The position numbers and the translations under genes were made by a program. A model generated the notes under the pieces. It did not search any database and was not told the DNA's origin. It worked only from the letters and a program-made list of their open reading frames with translations. Shown here one piece after another: positions 1-8,662 of a DNA stretch of 64,000 nt. How positions within the stretch are numbered: the stretch's first letter is position 1; every line of letters begins with the position of its first letter. The DNA comes from Snuella lapsa (lineage in GTDB: Bacteria; Bacteroidota; Bacteroidia; Flavobacteriales; Flavobacteriaceae), in NCBI RefSeq assembly GCF_039539345.1, contig NZ_BAABCY010000064.1:1-64000 (forward strand), in the 5' to 3' direction.

Positions 1-89
1 TAATTTTTAATATAACTAAAGTGCTGCAATGAAATTGCAGGGTTTTAGACCCTAATTTGAAACCAATAAACTTCTCAACTATTTAACTT

Positions 90-120
90 AAAAGGGCAAA
101 TTTTTAAAATTTGCCCTTTT
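90..120. terminator. Bidirectional hairpin terminator
   Basis: A near-perfect inverted repeat with GGGC/GCCC cores is flanked by A-runs and T-runs, so it can end transcription from either side. It lies just past the stop of the leftward gene that begins at 1318. Confidence 0.7.
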
Positions 121-130
121 ATATCTTAAG

Positions 131-1318
131 CTAGAAAAGGGTATACCCAAAAATTAATGATACTCTTTCATAATCCGATTTCCAACTAACTTGACGACCT
201 ATTATACCCCTCCTTAACCCATGTCTTAATTCCAAAGCATATCTATAATATTTGTAACCAACGCCAATAGAAAAACTAGCATTTGGATCAATCCTTAATT
301 CATCTGCCTTCTCATATTCTATTTTTGAATTTGAAAAATTCATTACTAACAAGCCATTCAAAAACAATCTTGAATTATCGTTCAAGAATAAATAATGCCG
401 AACTCCAAAAGGAATTTCAAAGGATTTATAATCAACTGTAGCTGTACCAGCTGTTGTATTTAATTCCTTCTCAGCTTTAAAATTATAATAAGAAGGCTCA
501 GCAATCACCGCCCACTTATTACTATTAAATGGCAATACATACTCTACTTCAGCTCCTATTCTAAAACCTAATTTATTCCCAAAATCTGCATTCTTAAATT
601 CTTGCGCTGTACTTGAAACCTCAAGAGAAGCACTACTCATCCCAGGTCTAATTGCTAAGTTCAAAAAGCTGCTTCTTTGCTTTTTATTGAAATTATTAAA
701 CTTAGTATCTGTACATTCATTATACCTCACAAACAAATTAACCAATTGTTGTTTTCTATAATCTAAACCCTGAACACCTTCTAAAGGCTTTCCCTTACAC
801 CTCAAAGCGTCCCATAACTGTTTTTTAAAATAACTGTTGGTAGCTATAGTACTAAATTCCGGTTTATACCTTTTAAAGATTAATTGCTCAATATTACCAT
901 TACTCGTTTTGAAAAAGAACCTTGTTAAATTTCCATTCACATATTGGTACAAAGAAGCCTTTCCCTCAACCAATACTTTTAATAAAAGTTGCTGCTCTTC
1001 AAATATGGGCTCTTTTACATCACTCAATGCACTTGTCACATCACTAGACTTGTCTAAATTAACAATAGACCTGTAAAATTTTGATTCATTATATATTCCA
1101 AACTCTTTAATCTGGTCTGTTTTAATACTTTTAACTTCTTCATCGTTCAATAATCTATATTGGAATTCAACAGGATTATTTTTCCAATCACTATTTTTAA
1201 TTAAACATTCAATTTTTTTTCCTGAGTTATCAATATAATATCCTTTGTCAAAAGAAATCTGCGAAAAGCAATTAATACATACAAAAACTGTAAAAAGGTA
1301 AATAAGCTGTTTTTTCAT
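131..1318 (-). CDS. Secreted outer-membrane beta-barrel-like protein, function unknown
   Basis: This 395-residue protein starts with a clear signal peptide (Lys-Lys, a hydrophobic stretch, then CFSQ). The second half, from about residue 215, has the alternating pattern of a small PorT/OmpA-like beta-barrel, with repeated aromatic-ended strands and a C-terminal aromatic residue (GYTLF). The first half has no recognised motif. Bacteroidota carry many such proteins in which an N-terminal part precedes a barrel of about 180 residues. Outer-membrane location is inferred from the signal and strand pattern; the function is unknown. It appears to be a single-gene unit with its own terminator. Confidence 0.65.
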   Translation of the reverse strand: MKKQLIYLFTVFVCINCFSQISFDKGYYIDNSGKKIECLIKNSDWKNNPVEFQYRLLNDEEVKSIKTDQIKEFGIYNESKFYRSIVNLDKSSDVTSALSDVKEPIFEEQQLLLKVLVEGKASLYQYVNGNLTRFFFKTSNGNIEQLIFKRYKPEFSTIATNSYFKKQLWDALRCKGKPLEGVQGLDYRKQQLVNLFVRYNECTDTKFNNFNKKQRSSFLNLAIRPGMSSASLEVSSTAQEFKNADFGNKLGFRIGAEVEYVLPFNSNKWAVIAEPSYYNFKAEKELNTTAGTATVDYKSFEIPFGVRHYLFLNDNSRLFLNGLLVMNFSNSKIEYEKADELRIDPNASFSIGVGYKYYRYALELRHGLRRGIIGRQVSWKSDYERVSLIFGYTLF

Positions 1319-1404
1319 AATTTATTTAAATATTTAGTTTAGAAAAAAATCTCTCATAAATATAAATAATATCCTATATAATCTCAGGTAAAATGTTATT
1401 TATA

Positions 1405-2412
1405 TCAAAGTGTTTTCTGCATAAACGCTTCTGCCTTTTCAACCATGTTCTTACTCCCACAAATAAAAGGCACACGTTGGTGAAGTTCAATAGGCTGAAT
1501 ATCTAAAATTCGGGTAAAGCCATCACTTGCCTTTCCATTAGCCTGTTCTGCTAAAAAAGCCATTGGGTTGCACTCATATAACAAGCGTAACTTGCCATTA
1601 GGATTCTTCGAACTTTGCGGATATATATAAATACCTCCTTTAATCATATTCCTATGAAAATCGGACACCAAAGAGCCTATGTACCTTGAAGTATAGGGTC
1701 TGTCGCCCTCTTCCTCTTGACAATACTTGATATAGTTTTTTACGCCTTGTGGAAAATGACTATAATTCCCTTCATTAATGGAATATATATTACCATCTAA
1801 TGGAAATTTCATATTAGGATGCGACAAATAAAAGGAGCCTATGGCTGGATTCAGCGTAAACCCATTAACCCCAGCTCCCGTAGTATACACCAACATAGTT
1901 GACGTACCATAAACAATGTAACCAGCCGCTACTTGCTGACTCCCCTTCTGTAAAAAATCCTTAAGTGTCACCGGAGTACCAACAGGCGTTATACGCCTAT
2001 AAATAGAAAAAATAGTCCCCACAGAAACATTTACATCTATATTCGAAGATCCATCCAATGGATCAATTAGCACTACATATTTGTTTTGATGATTCTCATC
2101 TTGGCTGTTAATGGCAATAAAATCATCTTCCTCTTCACTTGCAATACCACAAACAATATTTCGTTTGGTTAATGTTTGTATAAATTTTTCATTTGCGTAT
2201 ACATCTAATTTTTGTTGGTCTTCACCTTGTATGTTTGTATCCCCAACGGCACCTATAATATCTACCAAACCAGCCTTATTCACTTCATGATTTACAACTT
2301 TTGCTGCCAATCTAATAGAATTAATAAGTCTGGACAGCTCGCCTGAAGAATACTTAAAAGCAGCTTGGTTTTCTATGATAAATTCCCCTAAGGTTTGTAT
2401 TTTATGAGACAT
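1405..2412 (-). CDS. fbp: Fructose-1,6-bisphosphatase, class 1
   Basis: The enzyme hydrolyses fructose-1,6-bisphosphate to fructose-6-phosphate in gluconeogenesis. The metal-binding loop DPLDGSSN is at residues 117-124, and the acidic SEEE stretch at 92-95 supplies further metal ligands. At 335 residues it matches the usual length of class 1 enzymes, and the N-terminal TLGEFIIE segment is typical. It is divergently arranged with the GNAT and aspartokinase genes across about 120 bp, and the stop is followed by a short spacer. Assignment is firm. Confidence 0.95.
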   Translation of the reverse strand: MSHKIQTLGEFIIENQAAFKYSSGELSRLINSIRLAAKVVNHEVNKAGLVDIIGAVGDTNIQGEDQQKLDVYANEKFIQTLTKRNIVCGIASEEEDDFIAINSQDENHQNKYVVLIDPLDGSSNIDVNVSVGTIFSIYRRITPVGTPVTLKDFLQKGSQQVAAGYIVYGTSTMLVYTTGAGVNGFTLNPAIGSFYLSHPNMKFPLDGNIYSINEGNYSHFPQGVKNYIKYCQEEEGDRPYTSRYIGSLVSDFHRNMIKGGIYIYPQSSKNPNGKLRLLYECNPMAFLAEQANGKASDGFTRILDIQPIELHQRVPFICGSKNMVEKAEAFMQKTL

Positions 2413-2532
2413 AATTAAAGTTTTAGTTTGTGCAAATATCCATTAATTTTTAGCCAACTACAACGTTTTCGTTAAAGATTAATCCAAGAAATAAACAACT
2501 TTAAACTATATTTGAAAGCTTTAAAAAGGATT

Positions 2533-3012
2533 ATGGATTTCACGATAAGACACGCCAAAAAAGAAGACATGCCGCAGGTGCTTGAATTAATCAAAGCACT
2601 AGCTAAATTTGAAAAGGAAGAAGATGCTGTTGAAGTTACCGTAACAGATCTACAAACAGATGGTTTTGGAAAACAACCTGCGTTCCTTTGCTTCGTAGCC
2701 GAAGTAAACAATAAGGTAGAAGGAGCAGCAATAGTATTTCACCGATTTTCTACCTGGAAAGGAAAGATAATACACTTAGAGGATTTAATCGTTAATGAAA
2801 CCATGCGTGGTTTAGGTATTGGAACTGCTCTTTTGGACGAAGTAATTCGCTATGGGTATAGTCTAGGTGTTAAACGTATTAGTTGGGAAGTGCTAGACTG
2901 GAACGCCCCAGCCATTGCATTATACGAGAAAAAAGGCGCACGCGTTTTAAGGGATTGGGACACTGTACATTTAGACGAACAAGGCATTAAAGCATATATA
3001 TCCAATTTATAG
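2533..3012 (+). CDS. GNAT-family N-acetyltransferase
   Basis: A single-domain GNAT acyltransferase of 159 residues. The acetyl-CoA binding motif appears as the RGLGIGTALLDEV segment, followed by the conserved NAPAIALYEKKGA motif near the C-terminus, as in diamine or thialysine acetyltransferase-like members. An upstream TTG at 2512 keeps the frame open, but the ATG at 2533 is preferred because an A/G-rich ribosome site lies just before it and the family begins with this segment. The stop is one base from the aspartokinase start, so the two are probably co-transcribed. Substrate unknown. Confidence 0.85.
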   Translation: MDFTIRHAKKEDMPQVLELIKALAKFEKEEDAVEVTVTDLQTDGFGKQPAFLCFVAEVNNKVEGAAIVFHRFSTWKGKIIHLEDLIVNETMRGLGIGTALLDEVIRYGYSLGVKRISWEVLDWNAPAIALYEKKGARVLRDWDTVHLDEQGIKAYISNL

Positions 3013-3013
3013 T

Positions 3014-4264
3014 ATGCAGGTATTTAAATTTGGGGGTGCATCTATTAAAGATGCTGAAGGTGTAAAAAACTTGGTAACCGTTTTACAGAAAACAGAGCAA
3101 AAAAGCACACTAATTGTTATCTCTGCAATGGGTAAAACCACCAATGCCTTAGAAAAGGTCATAAACAATTATTTTAACAAAAAAGCCGAATTACAAAGTG
3201 CCCTGCAAGATGTTAAAAAATATCACAATGCTATTTTATTAGACTTATTCGACAACGAAAACCAGGCTATTTTTAAAAAAGTAACTGCCTTTTTTGACGA
3301 GCTCAGTAATTTTTTAAAAATCAATAAGTCTCCCGATTATAATTTTGTTTACGATCAAATTATTGGCTATGGCGAATTGATTTCTACATCAATCGTAAGT
3401 GGTTATTTAGACACCATTGGCTTAAAGAATAACTGGATAGATGTTCGAGAACATATAAAAACAGATAATTACTATCGACGTGCCAATGTAGATTGGGACA
3501 CCACACAACGCTTAATAACTTCCAACTTTAATCCCAATATACTCAATATTACCCAAGGCTTCTTGGGGAGTGACGCCAATAACTTTACAACAACACTAGG
3601 ACGAGAAGGTAGTGACTTTACTGCAGCCATTTATGCTTATTGTTTAAATGCCAGCGGTGTTACGATTTGGAAAGATGTACCAGGTGTTTTAAATGCAGAT
3701 CCAAGATATTTTGAAAATGCCCAATTGCTTCACGACATTTCCTATCGCGAAGCTATTGAACTGGCCTTTTATGGAGCCTCGGTTATACATCCGAAAACTA
3801 TACAGCCTTTGCAACGTAAAGAAATTCCCTTATTTGTAAAATCATTTTTGGCACCCGAAAACCCTGGCACTAAAATAAGTAGAGACGTGGTCTTAAACCC
3901 TATGACCCCATGCTTTATTGTTAAGAGAAAACAAATACTTATTTCTTTATCTTCACTGGATTTTTCATACATTGTTGAGGAAAACATAAGTAAAATATTT
4001 AGTTTATTGCACCTTTATAAAATGAAAGTAGATGTTATCCAAAATTCCGCAATTAGCTTTTCGGTTTGTATTGATGACATATATAACAATCTGGAAGATT
4101 TATTACAACAGTTAAAAGCTAAATTTAAAGTAACATGTAACTCAGATGTATCGTTGTATACAATTAGGCACTATAACGAAAAGGCCATCAACCAAATAGA
4201 ATCTGGTAAAACAGTACTTTTAAAACAATTAACGCAAGAAACCATTCAAATAGTAACTAAATAA
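3014..4264 (+). CDS. lysC: Aspartate kinase (monofunctional)
   Basis: It phosphorylates aspartate in the first step of lysine, threonine and methionine synthesis. The N-terminus has the kinase signature KFGGASI, and a central segment carries the GREGSDFTAA and KDVPGVLNADPR motifs of the amino-acid kinase fold. A weaker C-terminal part (about residues 300-416) fits ACT regulatory domains. It is not fused to homoserine dehydrogenase, so it is one of several aspartokinases expected in the genome. It overlaps nothing and follows the GNAT gene almost directly. Confidence 0.9.
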   Translation: MQVFKFGGASIKDAEGVKNLVTVLQKTEQKSTLIVISAMGKTTNALEKVINNYFNKKAELQSALQDVKKYHNAILLDLFDNENQAIFKKVTAFFDELSNFLKINKSPDYNFVYDQIIGYGELISTSIVSGYLDTIGLKNNWIDVREHIKTDNYYRRANVDWDTTQRLITSNFNPNILNITQGFLGSDANNFTTTLGREGSDFTAAIYAYCLNASGVTIWKDVPGVLNADPRYFENAQLLHDISYREAIELAFYGASVIHPKTIQPLQRKEIPLFVKSFLAPENPGTKISRDVVLNPMTPCFIVKRKQILISLSSLDFSYIVEENISKIFSLLHLYKMKVDVIQNSAISFSVCIDDIYNNLEDLLQQLKAKFKVTCNSDVSLYTIRHYNEKAINQIESGKTVLLKQLTQETIQIVTK

Positions 4265-4286
4265 ACAATTTAGTACTTTTACACTC

Positions 4287-6116
4287 ATGACCAAGCAACA
4301 AAATACAGGACTGGTAACAGCAAAAGAAGTTGCCAGAGCAATAAATGTAGACAAATACGGATTTATAGGCACCTTTATTGGTTGGTTGCTAATGAAACTC
4401 CTTAAGATATCTACATTAAACAAAATATATAACAGAAATAAACACCTTAACGAAGTTCCCTTCTTAGATGCCATTCTAGATGATTTTAAAATAAAGTTTG
4501 AAATTCCTGATGAAGATTTAAAACGCCTCCCGAAAGGTGGCGCTTACATTACTGTATCAAATCACCCTCTTGGGGGTATTGACGGTATCCTACTTTTAAA
4601 ATTAATGTTGGAACAACGCGAAGACTTTAAAATTATTGCAAATTTCCTTTTGCACCGCATTGAACCCATGAAACCTTATATTATGCCTGTGAATCCGTTT
4701 GAGGACAGAAAAGATGTTAAGTCGAGCATTGCTGGATTTAAAAATGCGATTCTACATTTAAGGGAAGGGCATCCGCTTGGCATATTTCCTGCCGGAGAAG
4801 TATCGACCTACAGAGATGGCAAACTAGTTGTGGACAGGCCTTGGGAAGAAGCGGCAATGAAACTTGTAAAAAAAGCAGAAGTTCCTGTTGTTCCTATTTA
4901 TTTTCACGCAAAAAACAGCAAACTGTTTTATAAACTTTCTAAAATTAGTGACACCCTTAGAACAGCCAAATTGCCATCAGAACTATTAACACAAAAACGG
5001 CGTGTTATTAGAGTTAGGATAGGCAAACCCATTTCGGTTACCGACCAGCAAGAATACAGCAGTCTTGATGAATTCTCAGAATTTTTACGTCGAAAAACAT
5101 ACATGTTATCCAACTCTTTTGAAGACAAGCCCAAGATATTAGATAACATATCATCAACCTTAAAAACCGCTAAAACCCCTAAACGTATTGTTACGCCAGT
5201 TGCTACCGAGTTAATGGAAAAAGAAGTGGAGCTCTTAAGAGAAGCTGATGCCCGTTTATTGCAAAGTAAAAACTATGAAGTGTTCTTAGCCCAAGCTCAA
5301 AATATTCCCAATATTTTACGTGAATTAGGTCGTTTACGGGAAATCACGTTTAGAGAGGTTGGAGAAGGCACCAATGAAGCAATTGATTTGGACAACTTTG
5401 ACTCTTATTATCATCACCTGTTTCTTTGGGACAATGAAACAAAGGTGATTGCTGGTGCATACAGAATGGGGCTAGGATCTAAAATTTTTGAACGTTTTGG
5501 GATTAACGGCTTTTATCTTCAGGATCTTTTTCGTTTCGAACCAGAATTATATAAAATGATGAGTGCATCTATCGAAATGGGGCGGGCATTTATAATAAAG
5601 GAATACCAACAAAAGCCCATGCCTTTATTTTTACTATGGAAAGGCATAGTGCACACAACATTACGTTACCCCGAACATAAGTTCTTAATAGGCGGCGTAA
5701 GTATTAGCAATCAATTTTCGAATTTCTCGAAATCCTTGATGATCGAATTTATGAAATCGCATTATTACGACCCATACATAGCACAATACGTACATCCTAA
5801 AAAAGAGTTTAAAGTTAAGTTAAAGGATGCCGATAAAGACTTTGTATTTGATGAAACCAAAGCCGATCTAAATAAATTTGACAAATTTATCGATGAAGTC
5901 GAACCTGGTGCTTTACGCTTGCCGGTATTACTTAAAAAGTACATCAAACAAAATGCCCGTTTGGTAGCATTTAACGTCGACCCACTATTCAATAATGCCG
6001 TAGACGGCCTCATGTACATTAAAATTGCCGATTTACCTGAAAGCACTGTACGCCCCGTCATGGAAGAATTCCAAGCAGAATTGGAACGTAAGTTTATGGA
6101 AAATAATGGTAGCTAA
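4287..6116 (+). CDS. olsF: Bifunctional ornithine-lipid synthase-like acyltransferase
   Basis: The 609-residue protein fuses two acyltransferases. Residues about 60-290 are a PlsC/LPLAT domain with the NHPLGGID form of the NHxxxxD catalytic motif and an FPAGEVS substrate motif. Residues about 310-600 resemble the OlsB/hemolysin-type GNAT domain that transfers a 3-hydroxyacyl group to ornithine. This order is that of OlsF, known in Flavobacterium and Serratia, which makes ornithine lipid in one polypeptide. It is the last gene of the rightward group and overlaps the convergent arsC by four bases. The ornithine substrate is inferred from family architecture. Confidence 0.8.
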   Translation: MTKQQNTGLVTAKEVARAINVDKYGFIGTFIGWLLMKLLKISTLNKIYNRNKHLNEVPFLDAILDDFKIKFEIPDEDLKRLPKGGAYITVSNHPLGGIDGILLLKLMLEQREDFKIIANFLLHRIEPMKPYIMPVNPFEDRKDVKSSIAGFKNAILHLREGHPLGIFPAGEVSTYRDGKLVVDRPWEEAAMKLVKKAEVPVVPIYFHAKNSKLFYKLSKISDTLRTAKLPSELLTQKRRVIRVRIGKPISVTDQQEYSSLDEFSEFLRRKTYMLSNSFEDKPKILDNISSTLKTAKTPKRIVTPVATELMEKEVELLREADARLLQSKNYEVFLAQAQNIPNILRELGRLREITFREVGEGTNEAIDLDNFDSYYHHLFLWDNETKVIAGAYRMGLGSKIFERFGINGFYLQDLFRFEPELYKMMSASIEMGRAFIIKEYQQKPMPLFLLWKGIVHTTLRYPEHKFLIGGVSISNQFSNFSKSLMIEFMKSHYYDPYIAQYVHPKKEFKVKLKDADKDFVFDETKADLNKFDKFIDEVEPGALRLPVLLKKYIKQNARLVAFNVDPLFNNAVDGLMYIKIADLPESTVRPVMEEFQAELERKFMENNGS

Positions 6117-6532
6117 AAATAGGTTTCTACAAACTCTTTAAAATACCCTTTTATCTCTTCACGTGCTTTTAAAAAAGCGGCGTGCTTTTCTTCATCTGTG
6201 CCTACCACCTTTGAAGGATCGAAAAAATTGTGATGCAATCGCAATGCATTTTTACTGGGAATATAAGGACAATTTTCGTTGGCATGATCGCAAACGGTTA
6301 TAATATAGTCGAAATTAACATCGGCATATTCATCTACGTGATTCGACGTGTGGTGATCGATACTAATTCCATCTTCTTTCATAATGGCTAATGCCCCAGG
6401 ATTTAATCCATGGGTTTCTATCCCTGCACTGTAAACAGTTGCTTTGCTGTTATCCAGAAAATGGTTTAAATAGCCATGTGCCATCTGACTTCTACAGGAA
6501 TTCCCTGTACATAATACTAAAATATTCTTCAT
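6113..6532 (-). CDS. arsC: Arsenate reductase, low-molecular-weight phosphatase fold
   Basis: The protein has the P-loop CTGNSCRS with catalytic Cys8 and Arg14, the signature of thioredoxin- or glutaredoxin-coupled ArsC and of low-molecular-weight tyrosine phosphatases. At 139 residues it is standard size. Its position downstream of arsR, DUF6428 and an ArsN-like gene on the same strand favours arsenate reduction to arsenite. A 57-bp gap separates it from the acetyltransferase, so it is probably the last gene of the same operon. No arsenite efflux gene is adjacent. Confidence 0.88.
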   Translation of the reverse strand: MKNILVLCTGNSCRSQMAHGYLNHFLDNSKATVYSAGIETHGLNPGALAIMKEDGISIDHHTSNHVDEYADVNFDYIITVCDHANENCPYIPSKNALRLHHNFFDPSKVVGTDEEKHAAFLKAREEIKGYFKEFVETYF

Positions 6533-6589
6533 TAAATGTTTATCTTAAATAATTAAAATCTTTGTTAAACCGACTATGGTCCTAAGGTA

Positions 6590-7084
6590 TTACTGAATGA
6601 TTTCACTTCGTCTTTCCAAAAGGAGGTTATCATACCATGTTCCTTTTAATTTCCCTATTTTTTCCCTTACACCAACCATCCTAAACCCACATTTTAAGTG
6701 CAAATTAATACTGGCTTTATTTTCTGAAAAAACACTAGCCTGCAAGGTCCAAATACCGTTTGCTTCACTTTCTCTTATTAGCATCTTTAATAAACGCTCT
6801 CCAACATGTTGGCCTCTAAACGCTTCGGATACGTATACGCTAACCTCTGCGACACCTTTATATACAATTCTTTTTGAAACTGCTGCTAAAACAGCAAATC
6901 CAATAACAGCATCATTTAAGACAGCTACTAACCTACCATGCGAAAGATACTTATTGTTCCATTGTTCCCAAGAAGGGTATTCTGTTTCAAATGTTGCAAT
7001 TCCAGTGGCAATGCCTTCGCTATATATCTTTGAAACCGAATACCAATCATTCTTATCCAATGGACGTAACCTTATAGCCTTCAC
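6590..7084 (-). CDS. ArsN/phosphinothricin-type N-acetyltransferase
   Basis: A 164-residue GNAT enzyme of the phosphinothricin acetyltransferase/ArsN1 group. Family landmarks are GIATGIATFET near the N-terminus, the VAEVSVYV strand, an acetyl-CoA loop FRGQHVGERLL and the C-terminal GFRMVGVREKIG with LLERRS. ArsN1 enzymes acetylate the organoarsenical antibiotic arsinothricin or the herbicide phosphinothricin. Its place between DUF6428 and arsC supports an arsenic-related role. The exact substrate cannot be told from sequence. The stop lies three bases from the start region of the next operon member. Confidence 0.8.
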   Translation of the reverse strand: MKAIRLRPLDKNDWYSVSKIYSEGIATGIATFETEYPSWEQWNNKYLSHGRLVAVLNDAVIGFAVLAAVSKRIVYKGVAEVSVYVSEAFRGQHVGERLLKMLIRESEANGIWTLQASVFSENKASINLHLKCGFRMVGVREKIGKLKGTWYDNLLLERRSEIIQ

Positions 7085-7087
7085 AGC

Positions 7088-7582
7088 CTAGCAACAATTA
7101 CCACCTGGCTCACAGCATGGTTGTTCATCTGCCATTGATAATTCGGCCTCTTGTACACCACAGGTTGCTTTGGCCTTACAGTCCGTTTTTTCGACGGCTA
7201 ATTTAACTATTAATCTGTCTCCCTGTATTTCGAAATCGTTAACAAATAATTGAGCAGTATGGAAAGATGCATTGCTATATTCAAATTTAACTTCTGCCTC
7301 TAACACATAGGGTCTCATCTTCCCTACTTTATTGAGAATTCCTAATGCCTTATACACAGACATGTATTCCGTTTTTCCTAACTCATTTGGACTTTCCCAC
7401 AACTGTATAATGGTTTCTTTCCATGCATCGGTTTGCGAACCACAGTCCACAGCATCAATGCTAACGTGCTTTACTTCTGTTATATGATAATTTGCCCCAA
7501 CAAATAAACTCGGTGCGTATTCAAATAACAAAGCTTTACCCTTGTTTTGTTCTAATACTTTAAATAACTCTTGTGTTTTCAT
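7088..7582 (-). CDS. DUF6428-family protein with cysteine-rich tail (ars operon)
   Basis: This 164-residue protein matches in length and style the DUF6428 proteins of Bacteroidota arsenic operons; the match is from memory of the family. The body has no catalytic motif I recognise. The C-terminus carries several cysteines (KATCGVQE, then CCEPGGNCC), a plausible soft-metal or arsenite-binding tail. It sits 21 bp after arsR and just before the ArsN-like gene, so it is expected to be induced with them. The metal-binding role is an inference from the cysteines and the context. Confidence 0.7.
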   Translation of the reverse strand: MKTQELFKVLEQNKGKALLFEYAPSLFVGANYHITEVKHVSIDAVDCGSQTDAWKETIIQLWESPNELGKTEYMSVYKALGILNKVGKMRPYVLEAEVKFEYSNASFHTAQLFVNDFEIQGDRLIVKLAVEKTDCKAKATCGVQEAELSMADEQPCCEPGGNCC

Positions 7583-7603
7583 GTGTTACTGTTTTATTTT
7601 TGT

Positions 7604-7927
7604 TTAACAACAATTTGATTTTGTTTTATTAAAAAAATTATTTAGTTGATTTTGTAATGTTTCCCAGCGCTCAACATTAATACAATAACACATCTTTTTC
7701 CCTTCAATCTCCCCTTTTAGCAATCCAATACTTTTTAGTTCTTTTAAATGCTGCGAGATGGTTGCTTGTGCCAAACCAATTTCTTCTACCAAATCATTAC
7801 AAATACAAGCATTTTGATTACTTACATATTGTAAAATGGCCACACGTGCAGGATGCCCCAATACTTTAAAGAATTGAGCAAGGTCGTTTTGCTCCTCATT
7901 AAATATTTGTGTTTTTGTAATACCCAT
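7604..7927 (-). CDS. arsR: ArsR/SmtB-family metalloregulatory repressor
   Basis: A 107-residue winged-helix repressor with the classic HPARVAILQYV start, the ACICNDLV segment carrying a CxC-like metal site and the ATISQHLKEL recognition helix. Two further cysteines end the protein (NCC), and another lies at KKMCYCIN. The cysteines suit As(III)/Sb(III) sensing. It is the first gene of the leftward ars operon and has a perfect palindrome just upstream, fitting autoregulation. Confidence 0.9.
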   Translation of the reverse strand: MGITKTQIFNEEQNDLAQFFKVLGHPARVAILQYVSNQNACICNDLVEEIGLAQATISQHLKELKSIGLLKGEIEGKKMCYCINVERWETLQNQLNNFFNKTKSNCC

Positions 7928-7940
7928 AATCCAATCATTT

Positions 7941-7956
7941 TAATATTGCAATATTA
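7941..7956. promoter_or_regulatory. Palindromic ArsR operator candidate
   Basis: TAATATTGCAATATTA is a perfect 16-bp palindrome, 13 bp upstream of the arsR start codon. Its size, symmetry and AT-rich arms fit ArsR/SmtB operators. The site would let the repressor close its own operon. Confidence 0.6.
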
Positions 7957-7973
7957 CGATAATAAAATTTAAT

Positions 7974-8005
7974 AAAAAAGCCAAAAACATTTTTTTTGGC
8001 TTTTT
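7974..8005 (-). terminator. Hairpin terminator for the TM2-protein transcript
   Basis: Read on the minus strand, A-rich sequence and AGCC pair with GGCT followed by a T-run. It lies downstream of the TM2 gene and before the arsR promoter, separating the two leftward units. Confidence 0.65.
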
Positions 8006-8166
8006 ATACCAATTCGATTTTAAATTTGCTCAATAGAAAATGATGGATTTTTGCGCTAGACGAAAAAGAAAAATCAGGCATAGCCATAGCTACGGTTTAT
8101 TTTTGTGATGATGTATAGCGTAAAAAGGCGTATTTTATGTGTGTAAATTTAAAGTTGAAATGGTAT
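8006..8166. repeat. MITE-like interspersed element with inverted ends
   Basis: A segment of about 160 bp begins ATACCAATT and ends AAATGGTAT. The outer 21 bases are imperfect inverted repeats of each other. The interior contains a GCATAGCCATAGCTACGG block and has no credible ORF. Sequences with these ends are scattered between genes of many flavobacteria as far as I recall. It sits between the TM2 gene and its terminator. A mobile miniature element is the best reading; no second copy was found in this window. Confidence 0.5.
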
Positions 8167-8180
8167 TGTTGTATTTAGAA

Positions 8181-8600
8181 CTAAAACCAGCCTTTTTTCC
8201 CAACTTGATAGGTGTTATAAAACTCTTCATCTGACTTGGTTAAGTATATAATACCTTCAATAAATGGAATTATTCCGGCAATACCGCAAGTAACTATGGA
8301 GGCTATAAGTTGAATAATGCCTTCTTTAGTATATCCTAAAATGAATTTATGAATTCCTAACGAACCGATTAAAATGGCAACGATACCGCATACTAATTTT
8401 TTATTTTCACCTTCAAAAGCTTCTTTAGCTCCCTCAGCAAACTCATTAGCGGAATCCTTAGCTTCGCTAGCAAACTCTTTGGCCTTTTCTTTGGCTTCTT
8501 CGGCAAAATCACCTGCTTTATCGGCAGTTTTCTTTGCACCTTCTTTGGCATCTCCTAACATATCGTTAAGGTCATCACTTAAATTTTTTTCATCAGACAT
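8181..8600 (-). CDS. TM2-domain membrane protein with LEA-like N-terminal repeats
   Basis: The first 70 residues are charged and alanine-rich, built of 11-residue-like repeats (AKEKAKEFASEAKDSANEFAEGAKEA) that predict a long amphipathic helix, as in LEA or YtxH-type stress proteins. Residues about 75-135 form a TM2 domain of two membrane helices with GSLGIHKFILGYTKEGIIQL and the CGIAGIIPFIEGI turn. The function of TM2 proteins in bacteria is not known. It is a single-gene unit. Confidence 0.8.
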   Translation of the reverse strand: MSDEKNLSDDLNDMLGDAKEGAKKTADKAGDFAEEAKEKAKEFASEAKDSANEFAEGAKEAFEGENKKLVCGIVAILIGSLGIHKFILGYTKEGIIQLIASIVTCGIAGIIPFIEGIIYLTKSDEEFYNTYQVGKKGWF

Positions 8601-8662
8601 TGGTATAATGTTTATTGGTTAAGGATTATAAAGGTAAGAAAAAATTGAATTGCTTTTAATGT

